Below, piece after piece: positions 34,660-43,977 of a stretch of DNA of 64,000 nt. Each line of letters starts with the position of its first letter. Within the stretch, counting starts at the first letter, position 1. The position numbers and the translations under genes are program-made. This stretch comes from Phycisphaerae bacterium (GTDB lineage: Bacteria > Planctomycetota > Phycisphaerae > UBA1845 > Fen-1342): the NCBI GenBank assembly GCA_030428945.1, contig JAUIEC010000003.1:248001-312000 (forward strand). The letters run 5' to 3'. Under the pieces are notes generated by a model. It was not told the origin of the DNA, did not search any database, and saw only the letters and a list, made by a program, of their open reading frames with translations.

Positions 34660-36228
34660 ATGTCTCGCTCCGCCCGTTGGCCGGCCGTGGTGGCCGGAGT
34701 TGCCGCGGTCGCCTTCCTGGCGACCCTGGCCGCCGCGCCGCAGACGCTGCTGCTGGCGCTGGCGTCGGACGATGCCTTCTACTATTTCAAGATCGCCCGC
34801 AACATCGTCAACGGTGCGGGCTGTTCGTTCGACGGCCTGGCTCCGACGAACGGGTTCCATCCGCTCTGGATGGTCTGCCTGCTGCCGATCTACACGCTGG
34901 TGCCCGAGTCGCTGGTGCTGGGCGCCAGCCTGTCGCTCGGGCTGAGCGTGCTGATCGGGATCGCCACGCTCTACGGGCTGTACGGGCTGGTCGAGCGGCA
35001 CCTGGCGCCGGGGTGGGGCTGGCTGACGATCGCCCTGTGCTGCCTGCCGAACATGCTGTCCGCGCTGAGCAACGGAATGGAGACCGCCCTGCAGCTTGCG
35101 GCGGTCACGTTCGTCCTGCACCAGTGCTGCCGCCATAAGCTGCTCAGCGCCCGGGCCACGCCGCCCGAGAGTTTCCTGCTGGGCGTCATGCTCGGCGTGG
35201 TCGCGCTCTGCCGACTGGACTCGGCCTTCCTGGTGATCGCGGTCGGACTGCTGACCCTGCTGGCGCTCGCCCGCGGCGAGCAGTCGCTGCAGCGCGGGGC
35301 GGTCCGGATCGCGGCCGTCGGCTGCGGCGTCGCGCTGGCGCTCGCACCATTCTTCGCCTGGAACGTACTGTCCTTCGGGCACCTGATGCCGATCAGTGGT
35401 TCGGTCAAGAGTGCCATGCCCGCGCTGCGGCGTCCGCTGACGATCGAGGAGGACATGGTGCTCGGACTCGCGCTGCTGGTGGTCATCGCGATCCTGCTGG
35501 TGGCGGCCAGCGGTCGCCGCGGCGGTGCGACCCTGCACCGCCCGACCCGCAGCGACTCGCCGATCCTGATGCTGGCCGTCGCCTCGGGTCTGCACTACCT
35601 GCACGCGTTCCTGTTCCTGACCTGGGGCGTGTACTGGTGGCACTTCACGCTGTACGGACTGACGATCGCGCTGCTGGTGCCGGTCGTGCTGCGGGGCATG
35701 TTCGATCGTCCCGATCAGCGCGTCCGCTGGATGGTCGCGATTCCCCTGGTGCTGCTCGGACTCGGGCTGCAGACGCGGGCCGGTCTGATCAAGCACCGGC
35801 AGCACAGCGCCTGGTTCGAGGGCGTCGCCTGGGCCCGCCTGCATACGGCCCCCGGCACGATCTTCGGCCTGAAGGACGCCGGCCTGTTCGGGTACTTCAG
35901 CGACCGCCCGGTGATCAACCTGGACGGCAAGGCCAACGGGTACACCTACCGCGATCACCTGCTGGGCGGGTCGGTCGACGACTACCTGGCACAGGTCGGA
36001 ACCGAGTACATCGCGCACATCACCTCGCGCTATGACCAGGAAGACCGCGTCTGGATTCCGCTCGCCCGGCCGAACCAGGACTTCTACTGGCTGCGCATGC
36101 CGCGCACCGCCGAGGTCTTCCGCAGCGCTTCGGCCCCGGGCAAGACCACGCGGATCGCTTCGCCGCGGTCTTCGCACTTCGCGATCTGGAGCTATCGTCC
36201 GCCGGAGAAGTCTCGTGGGGACGGGTGA
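34660..36228 (+). CDS. Polytopic membrane protein, GT-C glycosyltransferase-like
   Basis: A 522-residue protein with about ten hydrophobic helices and a soluble C-terminal domain (about 390-522). The first loop has S-D-D-A-F-Y-Y-F-K-I-A-R-N, the acidic D-D site expected in a polyprenyl-phosphate-sugar-dependent GT-C enzyme, followed by N-G-F-H-P-L-W. It would transfer a sugar on the outer side of the inner membrane. The ATG at 34660 is preferred over 34654 because AAAGG sits 7 bp upstream. The gene begins 57 bp after the giant beta-helix gene and leads a three-gene unit. Substrates unknown. Confidence 0.82.
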   Translation: MSRSARWPAVVAGVAAVAFLATLAAAPQTLLLALASDDAFYYFKIARNIVNGAGCSFDGLAPTNGFHPLWMVCLLPIYTLVPESLVLGASLSLGLSVLIGIATLYGLYGLVERHLAPGWGWLTIALCCLPNMLSALSNGMETALQLAAVTFVLHQCCRHKLLSARATPPESFLLGVMLGVVALCRLDSAFLVIAVGLLTLLALARGEQSLQRGAVRIAAVGCGVALALAPFFAWNVLSFGHLMPISGSVKSAMPALRRPLTIEEDMVLGLALLVVIAILLVAASGRRGGATLHRPTRSDSPILMLAVASGLHYLHAFLFLTWGVYWWHFTLYGLTIALLVPVVLRGMFDRPDQRVRWMVAIPLVLLGLGLQTRAGLIKHRQHSAWFEGVAWARLHTAPGTIFGLKDAGLFGYFSDRPVINLDGKANGYTYRDHLLGGSVDDYLAQVGTEYIAHITSRYDQEDRVWIPLARPNQDFYWLRMPRTAEVFRSASAPGKTTRIASPRSSHFAIWSYRPPEKSRGDG

Positions 36229-37624
36229 TGTCCTCGTCTTCAGCGTCGCCCTGGCGACCCTGTTCGGCGTCTGGGTCCGCGGACCCCGCTGGACGTTCGA
36301 GCGGATCTACGTTCCCGCCCTGCTGCTGATCCCGACCCAGCCGATCCTGAACTTCGCCGGAATCCCGGATCTGAACCCGCACCGGGCGGCCGCGGCGGCC
36401 ATGCTGTTCGCCTGCCTCGTGACCGGCGACCTGTACCGCCTGCTGCCGCGCCGCTGGAAGCTGATCGACTGGCTGGCGCTGGCGCCGGTGCTGACCTTCG
36501 CGATCAGTTACGCGGTCGACCAGGACCCGTCCGGCGGCTTCGACCTCAAGGCCTTCCGACATGAGATCCCGCAACTGCTGCTCGACTGGGGCTGCCCGTA
36601 CCTGTTCATGCGGGCTCTCGTCACCGATCGCGCCAGCCTCGGACGCATGCTCGGCCCCGTGCTGGTCGCCACCCTGATCCTGGCCGGCCTCGCCGCCGTC
36701 GAATGCCGCCTGGCCACCCGCTTCACCGTCAACCTCTGGAACGCGGTCGGCCTCGGGCTCGACGTCCCGCCGCACTACGGCGACTGGCGACTCGGCCTGC
36801 TGCGGGCCTTCACGCATTTCCTCGGCCCGATCACGCTCGGGACCGTCTTCGTCTCCCTGGCACCCCTGATGATCGCCTACGGACAGCTTGTGCCGAAGCA
36901 TCGCCGCTGGGCGCAAGTCGCCACGGTCGCGGCCGTCGTCGGCGTCGGCTGCTGTCTCTCGCGCGGACCGGCCCTGGTGCTGGCGCTGCTGGTCGTGCTG
37001 GTCCCGATGGCGGTCTACCGGATGCGCGTGGCCGCCATGATCGGCGGACTGGCGCTGCTGTTCGCCATTCCGACGCTCTGGGTGGTGGCCGGCGAAGCGA
37101 TCAGCTACACGATCGCCCGCGTCGAGCAGACCGGCAACACGGCCGGGGAGAGCGGCTACTACCGGATCGCGCTGCTGATCATCTATGGCAAGCAGGTCGC
37201 AACGGTGGGCTTCTGGGGGGCGCCGGAACTGATCGGGGCCGGCAAGTACGGCGGCGCCAACTCGATCGACAACGCCTACCTGTACCTGTTCCTGATCGGC
37301 GGCTGGGTCGGCGGCGGGCTGATGATCCTGATCAACCTCGTTCTGCTGCGGCGTGCGTGGCGGGCGATCCACGGACTGAACGGCGCGCCGCGCTGGTTCG
37401 GCTACGCGCTGACTTCCAGCTTCGCGGGAATCGCGCTCTGCATGGGCAACGTCTGGTTCGCGCCGGACTACGCCGGCTGGTACTGGATCAGCGTCGGACT
37501 GATGGCCAACCTGCCCGACCACCTGGCCGGGCTCGATACGGTCAGGCGACCGGTTCCGGCGGCGTCGCCGCCCCATCCGCATCCGCACCTGGCACAGCGG
37601 CACCTCGCCCGGGAACAGGGCTGA
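36215..37624 (+). CDS. O-antigen ligase / Wzy-like polymerase
   Basis: A 469-residue polytopic membrane protein with about 11-12 helices. It has the Wzy_C/ligase-type segment C-C-L-S-R-G-P-A-L-V-L-A-L-L, and later G-E-S-G-Y-Y-R-I-A-L-L and D-N-A-Y-L-Y-L-F-L-I-G-G-W-V-G. Such proteins polymerise repeat units or ligate them to an acceptor on the periplasmic face. The start is a GTG with GGAG 7 bp upstream, overlapping the previous gene by 14 bp. It is the only polymerase-like gene in the window and could serve the operon at 12810-28326, which has a flippase and copolymerase but no polymerase. The tail is proline/histidine-rich. Confidence 0.83.
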   Translation: MGTGDVLVFSVALATLFGVWVRGPRWTFERIYVPALLLIPTQPILNFAGIPDLNPHRAAAAAMLFACLVTGDLYRLLPRRWKLIDWLALAPVLTFAISYAVDQDPSGGFDLKAFRHEIPQLLLDWGCPYLFMRALVTDRASLGRMLGPVLVATLILAGLAAVECRLATRFTVNLWNAVGLGLDVPPHYGDWRLGLLRAFTHFLGPITLGTVFVSLAPLMIAYGQLVPKHRRWAQVATVAAVVGVGCCLSRGPALVLALLVVLVPMAVYRMRVAAMIGGLALLFAIPTLWVVAGEAISYTIARVEQTGNTAGESGYYRIALLIIYGKQVATVGFWGAPELIGAGKYGGANSIDNAYLYLFLIGGWVGGGLMILINLVLLRRAWRAIHGLNGAPRWFGYALTSSFAGIALCMGNVWFAPDYAGWYWISVGLMANLPDHLAGLDTVRRPVPAASPPHPHPHLAQRHLAREQG

Positions 37625-37626
37625 CG

Positions 37627-38664
37627 ATGGACGCCGTTCCGCCGATCACGATCGTGGCCATCGGCCGCAACGAAGGGCAGCGCCTGGTGCGCTGCCTCGA
37701 GTCGATCCGGCAGGCCGACTACCCGGCCGACCGGGTCGAGGTGATCTACGTCGACTCGCGCTCGACCGACGGCAGTCCCGAGCAGGCCGCCCGCTGCGGG
37801 GCCCGCGTGGTCGTGCTCGAAACCGATCGTCCGACCGCGGCGGCCGGCCGGAATGCCGGGCTGGCGGAGGCCCGTCACGACCTGGTGCAGTTCATGGACG
37901 GCGATACCGAACTGCACCCGGGCTGGCTGCGGAAGGCCGTGGCGGTCTTTGACGATCCCGCCGTCGCGTGTGTCTTCGGGCGGGTCACCGAGCGGCACCC
38001 GGAAGCGAGCATCTACAACTTCTGGGCGCATCACGACTGGCACGTGCAGCCCGGGCCGGCCGAGGCCTGCGGCGGGATCGCCATGTTCCGGCGTGACGTG
38101 CTGCGACAGGTGGGCGGGTACGACCCGGACCTGACGGCCGGCGAGGAGCGTGACCTGTGCTATCGCATCACGCGCGACACGGGGGCGCGGCTGCAGTGCC
38201 TGGCCGACGAGATGGTTTCGCACGACATCGACATGCTGCGTTTCGGGCAGTACTGGAATCGCTGCCGGCGGGTGGGCCACGCCTACGCCGAGATCAGTCA
38301 GCGCTATCCCGACCTGCGATCGTACCGGCAGAAGTGTCGCCGGAACGCGCTGCACGGCGGCCTGCTGATCGCGGCCGTGCTGGCCAGCGTGCTGCTGCGG
38401 TCGGCCTGGCCCGCGGGCGTCTGGCTGCTGCTGGTGATGCTGCTGACCGTGCGGCAGGCCGCGCGGATGCGGCCCCGGCTGGAGAGTTTCCCGTCGGCGC
38501 TGCTGTACGCCGGGCACCACTTCGTTTCGAAGTTCCCGACGCTGCTCGGCCAGATCGAGTACGCCCTGCGCCGTCGAACCGGCCGGCAGCGCAGGGCGAC
38601 GACCTATCGCGACACGGGGCCGGCCGACGAACGCGGAACCGCGCCCCGGGACCAGGGCTCGTGA
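37627..38664 (+). CDS. Membrane-attached family 2 glycosyltransferase
   Basis: A 345-residue GT2 enzyme. It carries I-V-A-I-G-R-N-E-G, V-D-S-R-S-T-D-G-S and the metal site F-M-D-G-D-T-E, followed by F-R-R-D-V-L-R-Q-V-G-G-Y-D-P. Residues about 240-278 form two hydrophobic helices that anchor it in the membrane. It starts 3 bp after the polymerase-like gene and ends before a strong shared hairpin. It likely belongs to the same surface-glycan pathway. Confidence 0.9.
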   Translation: MDAVPPITIVAIGRNEGQRLVRCLESIRQADYPADRVEVIYVDSRSTDGSPEQAARCGARVVVLETDRPTAAAGRNAGLAEARHDLVQFMDGDTELHPGWLRKAVAVFDDPAVACVFGRVTERHPEASIYNFWAHHDWHVQPGPAEACGGIAMFRRDVLRQVGGYDPDLTAGEERDLCYRITRDTGARLQCLADEMVSHDIDMLRFGQYWNRCRRVGHAYAEISQRYPDLRSYRQKCRRNALHGGLLIAAVLASVLLRSAWPAGVWLLLVMLLTVRQAARMRPRLESFPSALLYAGHHFVSKFPTLLGQIEYALRRRTGRQRRATTYRDTGPADERGTAPRDQGS

Positions 38665-38716
38665 CCGCGCGCCGCGCTGCGACCCTCGGGCTTCCTTTCG
38701 TCCGGGAAGGTCTGAA

Positions 38717-38755
38717 GGAGCGAAGGGAGCGCTGATGCAGCGCCCCCTTTGCTCC
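38717..38755. terminator. Bidirectional terminator between convergent genes
   Basis: GGAGCGAAGGGAGCGCT (38717-38733) pairs with AGCGCCCCCTTTGCTCC (38739-38755) with one wobble, one mismatch and a 5-base loop. It lies between the stop of the GT2 gene and the stop of the leftward gene at 38784. Confidence 0.8.
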
Positions 38756-38783
38756 CTCGGGTTCGCACTCGTTTACGCGATCG

Positions 38784-41700
38784 CTACGGCCGGCCTTTGC
38801 CCTGGTACTCGAAGGCGCCGACGTCGTAGTAGGTGATGGCACCGGCGCCGGTGTCGGCCGTCACGTCGTCGAAGCGTCCGTTCAGGTCGAAGTCGAACAG
38901 CAGGCCGACATCCAGTCCCATGTCGATCGCCGGGGAGCCCTCCTGCAGGCGGAGATTGCCGCCGGCGGCGTCGACGTAGCCGGGGTTGTCGCTGACCAGG
39001 TTGTGGCTGGCCTGGACGATGCCGCTGGCGTCGTCGATCAGGATCCGCTGGCCGGCCGGGCCTGGCGAGACGAGGTTGTTGCGGACCTGCGTGTCGACGG
39101 CCGAGCCCGCGATCCGGCAGAAGCGGAACACTTCGGACGACTGCTGGCGGTAGGCGGTGTTGTTCAGGATGCGATTGCCGACTGGCGGCCCCTCGCCGGC
39201 CCGCTGCGAGATCGAGACGCATTCATACCAGGGCGCGCTGGCGTCCGCGAAGAACAGGTTGTTGCGGACGGTCGTATAGCGGGCCCAGAGGCGGCAGGCC
39301 GACTGCACGCCGTTGCCGGTGGAGCGGAAGATGTTCCGCTCGAGCAGCGTGTCGGTGATCACTTCGTTCGAGAACTCGTCCTGCGGGCCGATCGTGACCG
39401 ACCAGGCGGAACTGCCGACGAAGGTGTTGTCGGTGAACACGTTGTAGCGGGTGTCGCTCGGCGTGCCGGCGTTGATGCTGTTGTGCAGCTTGACCTGGTG
39501 TCGCGGGGCCGCGCCGAGCAGGTTGTTGGAATACACCCCGCGGTCCATGTACCAGACCCGCAGGACATGCTCGTTGGTGGGCGGTTCCATCCGGTTGCCG
39601 AGGAAGGCATGTCGGGCGCCGCCGGCGTAGACATCGTTGTGGAACATGTCTTCGAGCACGCAGTCGGCGGCCGTGTTGTCCGCGTGCGCGACCGACCAGA
39701 CGCTCCACAGCAGCCCGACGTAGAAGTTGCGGATGTCCAGGCGCAGCAGCGTGGCGCCTCGGAGGGTGCCGTTGCCGCGAATCCCGTCGCCGGCCCCGCT
39801 GCCGCCCGGTCCGATCAGTTCGAGGTCCATCAGGCGCCAGTCGCTGACGTCGACGGACCAGCCGCGGAACTCGACGCCGTGCTCGCCGGCGCCCGAGACC
39901 ACGATTCGCGGCTTGGGCTGGGTCGGGTCGTCCGAGCCGTCTCCGTGGGCATAGGCGCCGATCAGGCCCGGGCCGGCCCGGTCGATCGTCAGACCGCCCG
40001 GGACGTTCCAGGTGTCGCCCCGCTTCAGCAGGATCCGCGTGTTCGGACCGGACAGCGAGAGCGCCTGCCCGATGGTCTGCAGCGGTCGATCCGGCGCCAA
40101 TCCGTCGTTGCCGTTCGAACCGCTGCTGGAGACATAGTAGGTCGTGCCGCTGAACGGCAGCACTTCGATCGTCTGGCTGTAGACCTGGCTTTCGCCGCTG
40201 ACCGGGTCAATCACCAGCAGCGCCGCCTGGTACGTGCCGGGCTGCTCGTAGACGTGCGCGGCGCAGTAGCCCGTGGCCGCGTTCTTCGGCAGGCCGGTGA
40301 CCGACCAGGTCGCCGTCGGGTCATCGCCGAAATCCCACTGGTAGTGCAGGTCGGCGTAGGCCCGGCGTCCGTTGACCAGGGGCGGCTGCATCACGCCGCT
40401 GCCTTCGAGCGTGGCATCGAAGAAGACCGCCAGCGGTGCCAGTCCGACCGCGCGGGTGGCGGTGCTCATCGGGCCGGCCTGGCCGACCAGCACGGTCACG
40501 CTGATCGTCTCGGTCACGCCGGTGTTGTCGGTCACGCTGATCGTCGCGTGGTGCGAACCATCCGCGAGTCCGGCGCGATCGACGGTCGCGACGATCGTGT
40601 CGGTCTCGCCCGAGGTGTCGCCGACGTCCGGCGCAACCTGCAGCCAGGCGACGTCCGCGTCGATCGCGTAGTCCAGCGTGCCGATGCCGCTCATGCCGAC
40701 CTGGAAGGCCGCATCGTCCTGGCTGACGCCGAAGGTCAGGTTGCCGGGGCTGACCTCCAGTCGCGGCGGGGGCGGCGGAATCCGAACGATCGACACGTCG
40801 TCACTCGCCGACAGCGCGCCGTCCGAAGCGGTCAGTCGCAGAACATAGGTGCCCTCGGCCGGCAGCGTCACCTGCGTGTCGGCCGCCGCGGCATCGGCAA
40901 AGGTCGCCGCGACCGGGCCGGACACCTGGGTCCACGCCGTCGTCAGGACGCCGTCCGGGCGCCCGTCGTCAAAAGCGCTGCCGCCAAGCTGAATGGTCGT
41001 CTCGGAGGCTTCCTGGTCGGGCCCGGCATCGACCGTCGGCGCCAGGTTCTCGCTGCTGAGCAGGCCGATGTTGCAGGTGTCGTGCCCGCCGATGCCGGCC
41101 TGCACCGACAGGTAGCGGAGCACGCCCACGCCGGTCTGTTCGTTGCGGAACCGCATGTTCTGGCCAAGCAGCACCTCGCCGTTGGCCGGCGTGGTGACGA
41201 AGACCGTGTACTGGCTGTTGGGGACATCGACCACGATCCGGAATGAGTAGACCGTATCGGCCGTGTACGGCAGGGCCACGTCCGCCCGGTAGGTTCCGGC
41301 GTCACGCATGTCGATCAGGCCGTCCGTGTTGAATCGCACGGCCGCGGCCATGTCGCTGTACTGGGTGACCGGACTGGCGGAGAGGACGGTCAGTCCGTCA
41401 ATGCCGTCGCCGCGCGGGACCGCGTCGAAGGAGAGGGCGAAGAGTTCGGTCTGTTCGGGCAGGCTCTGGCTCTGCCAGGTGGCGTTGCTCGCGACACAGC
41501 CTTCCAGCGGGATCTCGCACTCGGAGTTGAGCATTGCGCTGAGGATCACCAGGTCGGTCAGGTCGACGTCGTAGTCGCCGTCGACGTCGCCATCCTGGGC
41601 CCGCGCCGGGCGGAGGCCGAAGTTTCCGAGCAGGGTCGCCAGGTCCGAGACATCGATGCGGTGGTTGCGGTTCATGTCGCCCGGGCAGGGCAGAGGCGGG

Positions 41701-41951
41701 TCGCATTCGACCCCGAAGTAGGTCAGGACGTAGATCAGGTCGCCGAGGTCGACCTGCCCGTCGAGGGTGATGTCGCCGTCCTGGTACTCGGCGTTTCGAA
41801 TGCCGAAGTTGATCAGCACGACCGACAGGTCACCGGAGTCGATCCGTCCCGTCAGGTCCACGTCGCCCGGGCAGGTGTTGTCGCTGGCCGAGGCCGTCCC
41901 GAGCATCAGGCCGATCAGGCACGCTGCGTATATCGCTCCCCGTCTGTTCAT
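38784..41951 (-). CDS. Secreted protein: N-terminal dockerin-like repeats, PKD/BACON domains and C-terminal beta-helix
   Basis: A 1,055-residue exported protein. The signal peptide ends near G-T-A-S-A|S (residue 22). Residues about 26-140 hold four dockerin-like calcium loops (D-V-D-L-T-G-R-I-D, D-I-T-L-D-G-Q-V-D, D-M-N-R-N-H-R-I-D, D-V-D-G-D-Y-D-V-D), unusually at the N-terminus. Then come a concanavalin-like region, PKD-type and BACON-like domains (about 340-600), and a right-handed beta-helix from about residue 601 to the end. From residue about 165 on it parallels the C-terminus of the 2,190-residue protein at 46232. The ATG at 41951 has GGAGGAG about 8-10 bp upstream. Glycan binding or adhesion is likely; enzymatic activity is uncertain. 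Confidence 0.87.
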   Translation of the reverse strand: MNRRGAIYAACLIGLMLGTASASDNTCPGDVDLTGRIDSGDLSVVLINFGIRNAEYQDGDITLDGQVDLGDLIYVLTYFGVECDPPLPCPGDMNRNHRIDVSDLATLLGNFGLRPARAQDGDVDGDYDVDLTDLVILSAMLNSECEIPLEGCVASNATWQSQSLPEQTELFALSFDAVPRGDGIDGLTVLSASPVTQYSDMAAAVRFNTDGLIDMRDAGTYRADVALPYTADTVYSFRIVVDVPNSQYTVFVTTPANGEVLLGQNMRFRNEQTGVGVLRYLSVQAGIGGHDTCNIGLLSSENLAPTVDAGPDQEASETTIQLGGSAFDDGRPDGVLTTAWTQVSGPVAATFADAAAADTQVTLPAEGTYVLRLTASDGALSASDDVSIVRIPPPPPRLEVSPGNLTFGVSQDDAAFQVGMSGIGTLDYAIDADVAWLQVAPDVGDTSGETDTIVATVDRAGLADGSHHATISVTDNTGVTETISVTVLVGQAGPMSTATRAVGLAPLAVFFDATLEGSGVMQPPLVNGRRAYADLHYQWDFGDDPTATWSVTGLPKNAATGYCAAHVYEQPGTYQAALLVIDPVSGESQVYSQTIEVLPFSGTTYYVSSSGSNGNDGLAPDRPLQTIGQALSLSGPNTRILLKRGDTWNVPGGLTIDRAGPGLIGAYAHGDGSDDPTQPKPRIVVSGAGEHGVEFRGWSVDVSDWRLMDLELIGPGGSGAGDGIRGNGTLRGATLLRLDIRNFYVGLLWSVWSVAHADNTAADCVLEDMFHNDVYAGGARHAFLGNRMEPPTNEHVLRVWYMDRGVYSNNLLGAAPRHQVKLHNSINAGTPSDTRYNVFTDNTFVGSSAWSVTIGPQDEFSNEVITDTLLERNIFRSTGNGVQSACRLWARYTTVRNNLFFADASAPWYECVSISQRAGEGPPVGNRILNNTAYRQQSSEVFRFCRIAGSAVDTQVRNNLVSPGPAGQRILIDDASGIVQASHNLVSDNPGYVDAAGGNLRLQEGSPAIDMGLDVGLLFDFDLNGRFDDVTADTGAGAITYYDVGAFEYQGKGRP

Positions 41952-42298
41952 TCTCTTCTCTCCTCCATGCAATCAGCTACAAGCCCGGCGGGCTTGTGAC
42001 GCTGTTCCTGGCAAACTCAGTCGCGAGCACCAGATCGGCAAAGGAGGGCGCCGATCGTCTTAGCGGTGCGAGATTGGCTGGGAGACGCTTCCATCCATGC
42101 GTCCCGGCTTCTTTGTCCGACAAGTTTCCGCCAACCCAACCCGTTTGACTAGTCCCGCGGCGAAAATCTTTCGTAAGTGCTTTGTTTGCAGTGCGTAAGA
42201 AAACAGATTTTTCCGCGCGGCCGTCCCCCGCCCGGGGCAGTTGGCACCGGCCGGTCGGCACGTCTACCATCCTGCCAGTTGTAGGAGATCGACCCCCG
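41952..42298. promoter_or_regulatory. Divergent upstream region with a leader hairpin
   Basis: This separates the leftward beta-helix gene from the rightward amidotransferase-like gene. ACAAGCCCG (41979-41987) and CGGGCTTGT (41989-41997) form a perfect inverted repeat about 12 nt before the ribosome site of the leftward gene, so it can fold in its leader as a 7-bp stem with a 5-base loop. CGTAAG occurs twice 22 bp apart (42172 and 42194), two helical turns. AGGAG (42283-42287) is the likely ribosome site of the rightward gene. No good -35/-10 pair was found. Confidence 0.45.
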
Positions 42299-43807
42299 AT
42301 GCCGCGCTTTTTCGTCAGCAGTCAGCCGGGCGGACCGTCCGTCGAGGTTCGCCGGGACGGCACGCTGGACCGGCAATCCGCCGACGGCAGACATACCGCA
42401 TCGATCATCGGAACGGCGATCGGAACCGGTGACGCTGCCGCCGCCGCACTGCCCGAGTCGCTCGCCCGCGAGGTGCGCCCGCTCGACGTGAAAGGCATGT
42501 CGGGCTCGTTCGCGGCCCTCGTCAGCGGCGCGCCGGGCGGCGCGCAGGTCATCACCAGTTCGTGCGGATGTGTCCCGGTCTTCGTGCAGCGGACATCCGG
42601 TGGCTGCCTCCTGGCCACCGACCCGGACGATCTGCTGCCCGCCGATCCGCCCCGGGTGGATTCGCTGGCGCTGAGCAGTTACCTGCAACTGGGTTACATC
42701 TCCGGAACGCGCACGTTCCGAGAAGACGTCGCGCTGATCCCGCCCGACTCGATTGCGACGCTGACCAACGGGCGGATCACCATCACGGCCTGCACGCGCA
42801 CGGAGTTTCGGCGGGCCGCGCACGCCAGCCTTGCGGACCAGGTCCGGCAGGTGGCCGCGGCGCTGGCCGAAGCGGTCGACGCGATTCGCCATCAGCGTGG
42901 CGATGTCACGCTGCTGCTCGACGAGAGCCGTTCCGCCCGGGCGCTGCTGGCCGCCGGCGCGACGGGCGGCCAGGTCGCGGCCGTCGCGTGCGGTGCCGCT
43001 GCGACCCGCCTGGCGACGCGCGTCGGGGCCCGGGTGCTGACGCTGCCGGAAGATGGGGTCGCTACGGAAGCGCGGGCTCGTCGGGTCGGCCTGATCGGCG
43101 AAGCCGAGGGGTTGCTCGGCGGAACGGCGTTGAAAGCCCTTGCACGGAATGCCACGACGCTGCTCGATCCGGCCGCGATCCCGGAACTGCTGGGCGCGGC
43201 GGCTGTTTCGGAAGCATGGCTGCATCAGCAGACCGCTGCGCCGGCGGCGCTGGCGGCGTGGCAGGATCTGACCCGCGGGGTGGATCCGCGCGCGTTGTCG
43301 GCCTCGCCGCTGCTGCCCGATGGTGTTCACACGTCGGCGCGCGACGACTTTTGTGCGAGGTTCCGGGACACGCCCGGGGCCGGGCCCGCGGACCAGGCGG
43401 CCGCGTTCCTGCTCGCGGACCGGGCGACGCGTGCGGCGGCCATTCGCGGTCTCTGGTATGGCCCGGATGTGGCGCTGGTGGCTCCGGCGAGCAGTCCGGT
43501 GCTGCGCGGGCTGGCGACGACGGTTCCGCACGCGGTCCGGCGGGCCGATCGATTCCTCGAGCGTGTCATTCGGCACCTGGCTCCGGAGGCGGCCGGGGCG
43601 CACGGTTGGCTGCGAAGGCTGTTGGGGCGTCCGATGCGTCTGTCGTCGACCGACCACGCCCTGCTCGGTGAGGAACAGACACTGGCCCAGGGCGTGCTGC
43701 CGGCCGATGTGGTCCTGCGGCTGCGCTCCGATTCGCGGTCGGTTGTGCTGGCCGGGCGACTGGCGGCGGCGGAACGGTGCCTGCGTGCGTGCGGAGTTGG
43801 CCGCTAA
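42299..43807 (+). CDS. Degenerate asparagine-synthetase-like protein
   Basis: A 502-residue protein with the outline of class-B asparagine synthetase. The N-terminal part resembles a class II glutamine amidotransferase (C-L-L-A-T-D-P-D-D-L-L near residue 102, then Y-L-Q-L-G-Y-I-S-G-T-R-T-F-R-E-D-V-A-L-I-P-P-D-S). Key residues are missing. There is no cysteine at position 2, and the ATP-binding S-G-G-x-D-S loop is replaced by D208-E-S-R-S-A213 inside L-L-L-D-E-S-R-S-A-R-A-L-L. It is therefore unlikely to make asparagine. Similar proteins occur in glycan and lasso-peptide loci, but no partner is visible here. ATG 42299 has AGGAG 11 bp upstream; an upstream TTG (42182) is possible but unsupported. 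Alanine content is very high. Confidence 0.72.
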   Translation: MPRFFVSSQPGGPSVEVRRDGTLDRQSADGRHTASIIGTAIGTGDAAAAALPESLAREVRPLDVKGMSGSFAALVSGAPGGAQVITSSCGCVPVFVQRTSGGCLLATDPDDLLPADPPRVDSLALSSYLQLGYISGTRTFREDVALIPPDSIATLTNGRITITACTRTEFRRAAHASLADQVRQVAAALAEAVDAIRHQRGDVTLLLDESRSARALLAAGATGGQVAAVACGAAATRLATRVGARVLTLPEDGVATEARARRVGLIGEAEGLLGGTALKALARNATTLLDPAAIPELLGAAAVSEAWLHQQTAAPAALAAWQDLTRGVDPRALSASPLLPDGVHTSARDDFCARFRDTPGAGPADQAAAFLLADRATRAAAIRGLWYGPDVALVAPASSPVLRGLATTVPHAVRRADRFLERVIRHLAPEAAGAHGWLRRLLGRPMRLSSTDHALLGEEQTLAQGVLPADVVLRLRSDSRSVVLAGRLAAAERCLRACGVGR

Positions 43808-43884
43808 AAACAGAGCCGATCTGGTGCTGGACGCCTGTGGCCTCCGATAATCCCTGCATGGCGTGTGGAAATCCGTGCCTGTCC

Positions 43885-43914
43885 TTGTCGGTCGCTGCAA
43901 GGCGGGGCTATAGT
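43885..43914 (+). promoter_or_regulatory. Promoter of the HAF/PEP-CTERM gene
   Basis: TTGTCG (43885-43890) and TATAGT (43909-43914) are 18 bp apart. The same TATAGT -10 occurs before the polysaccharide operon. AGGAGG (43962-43967) serves the ATG at 43978. Confidence 0.6.
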
Positions 43915-43977
43915 TAAGCGGGGTTCCGGCAGGTACTTACATCTCTCAATGCCTGTCCGTCAGGAGGGACTCGGATC

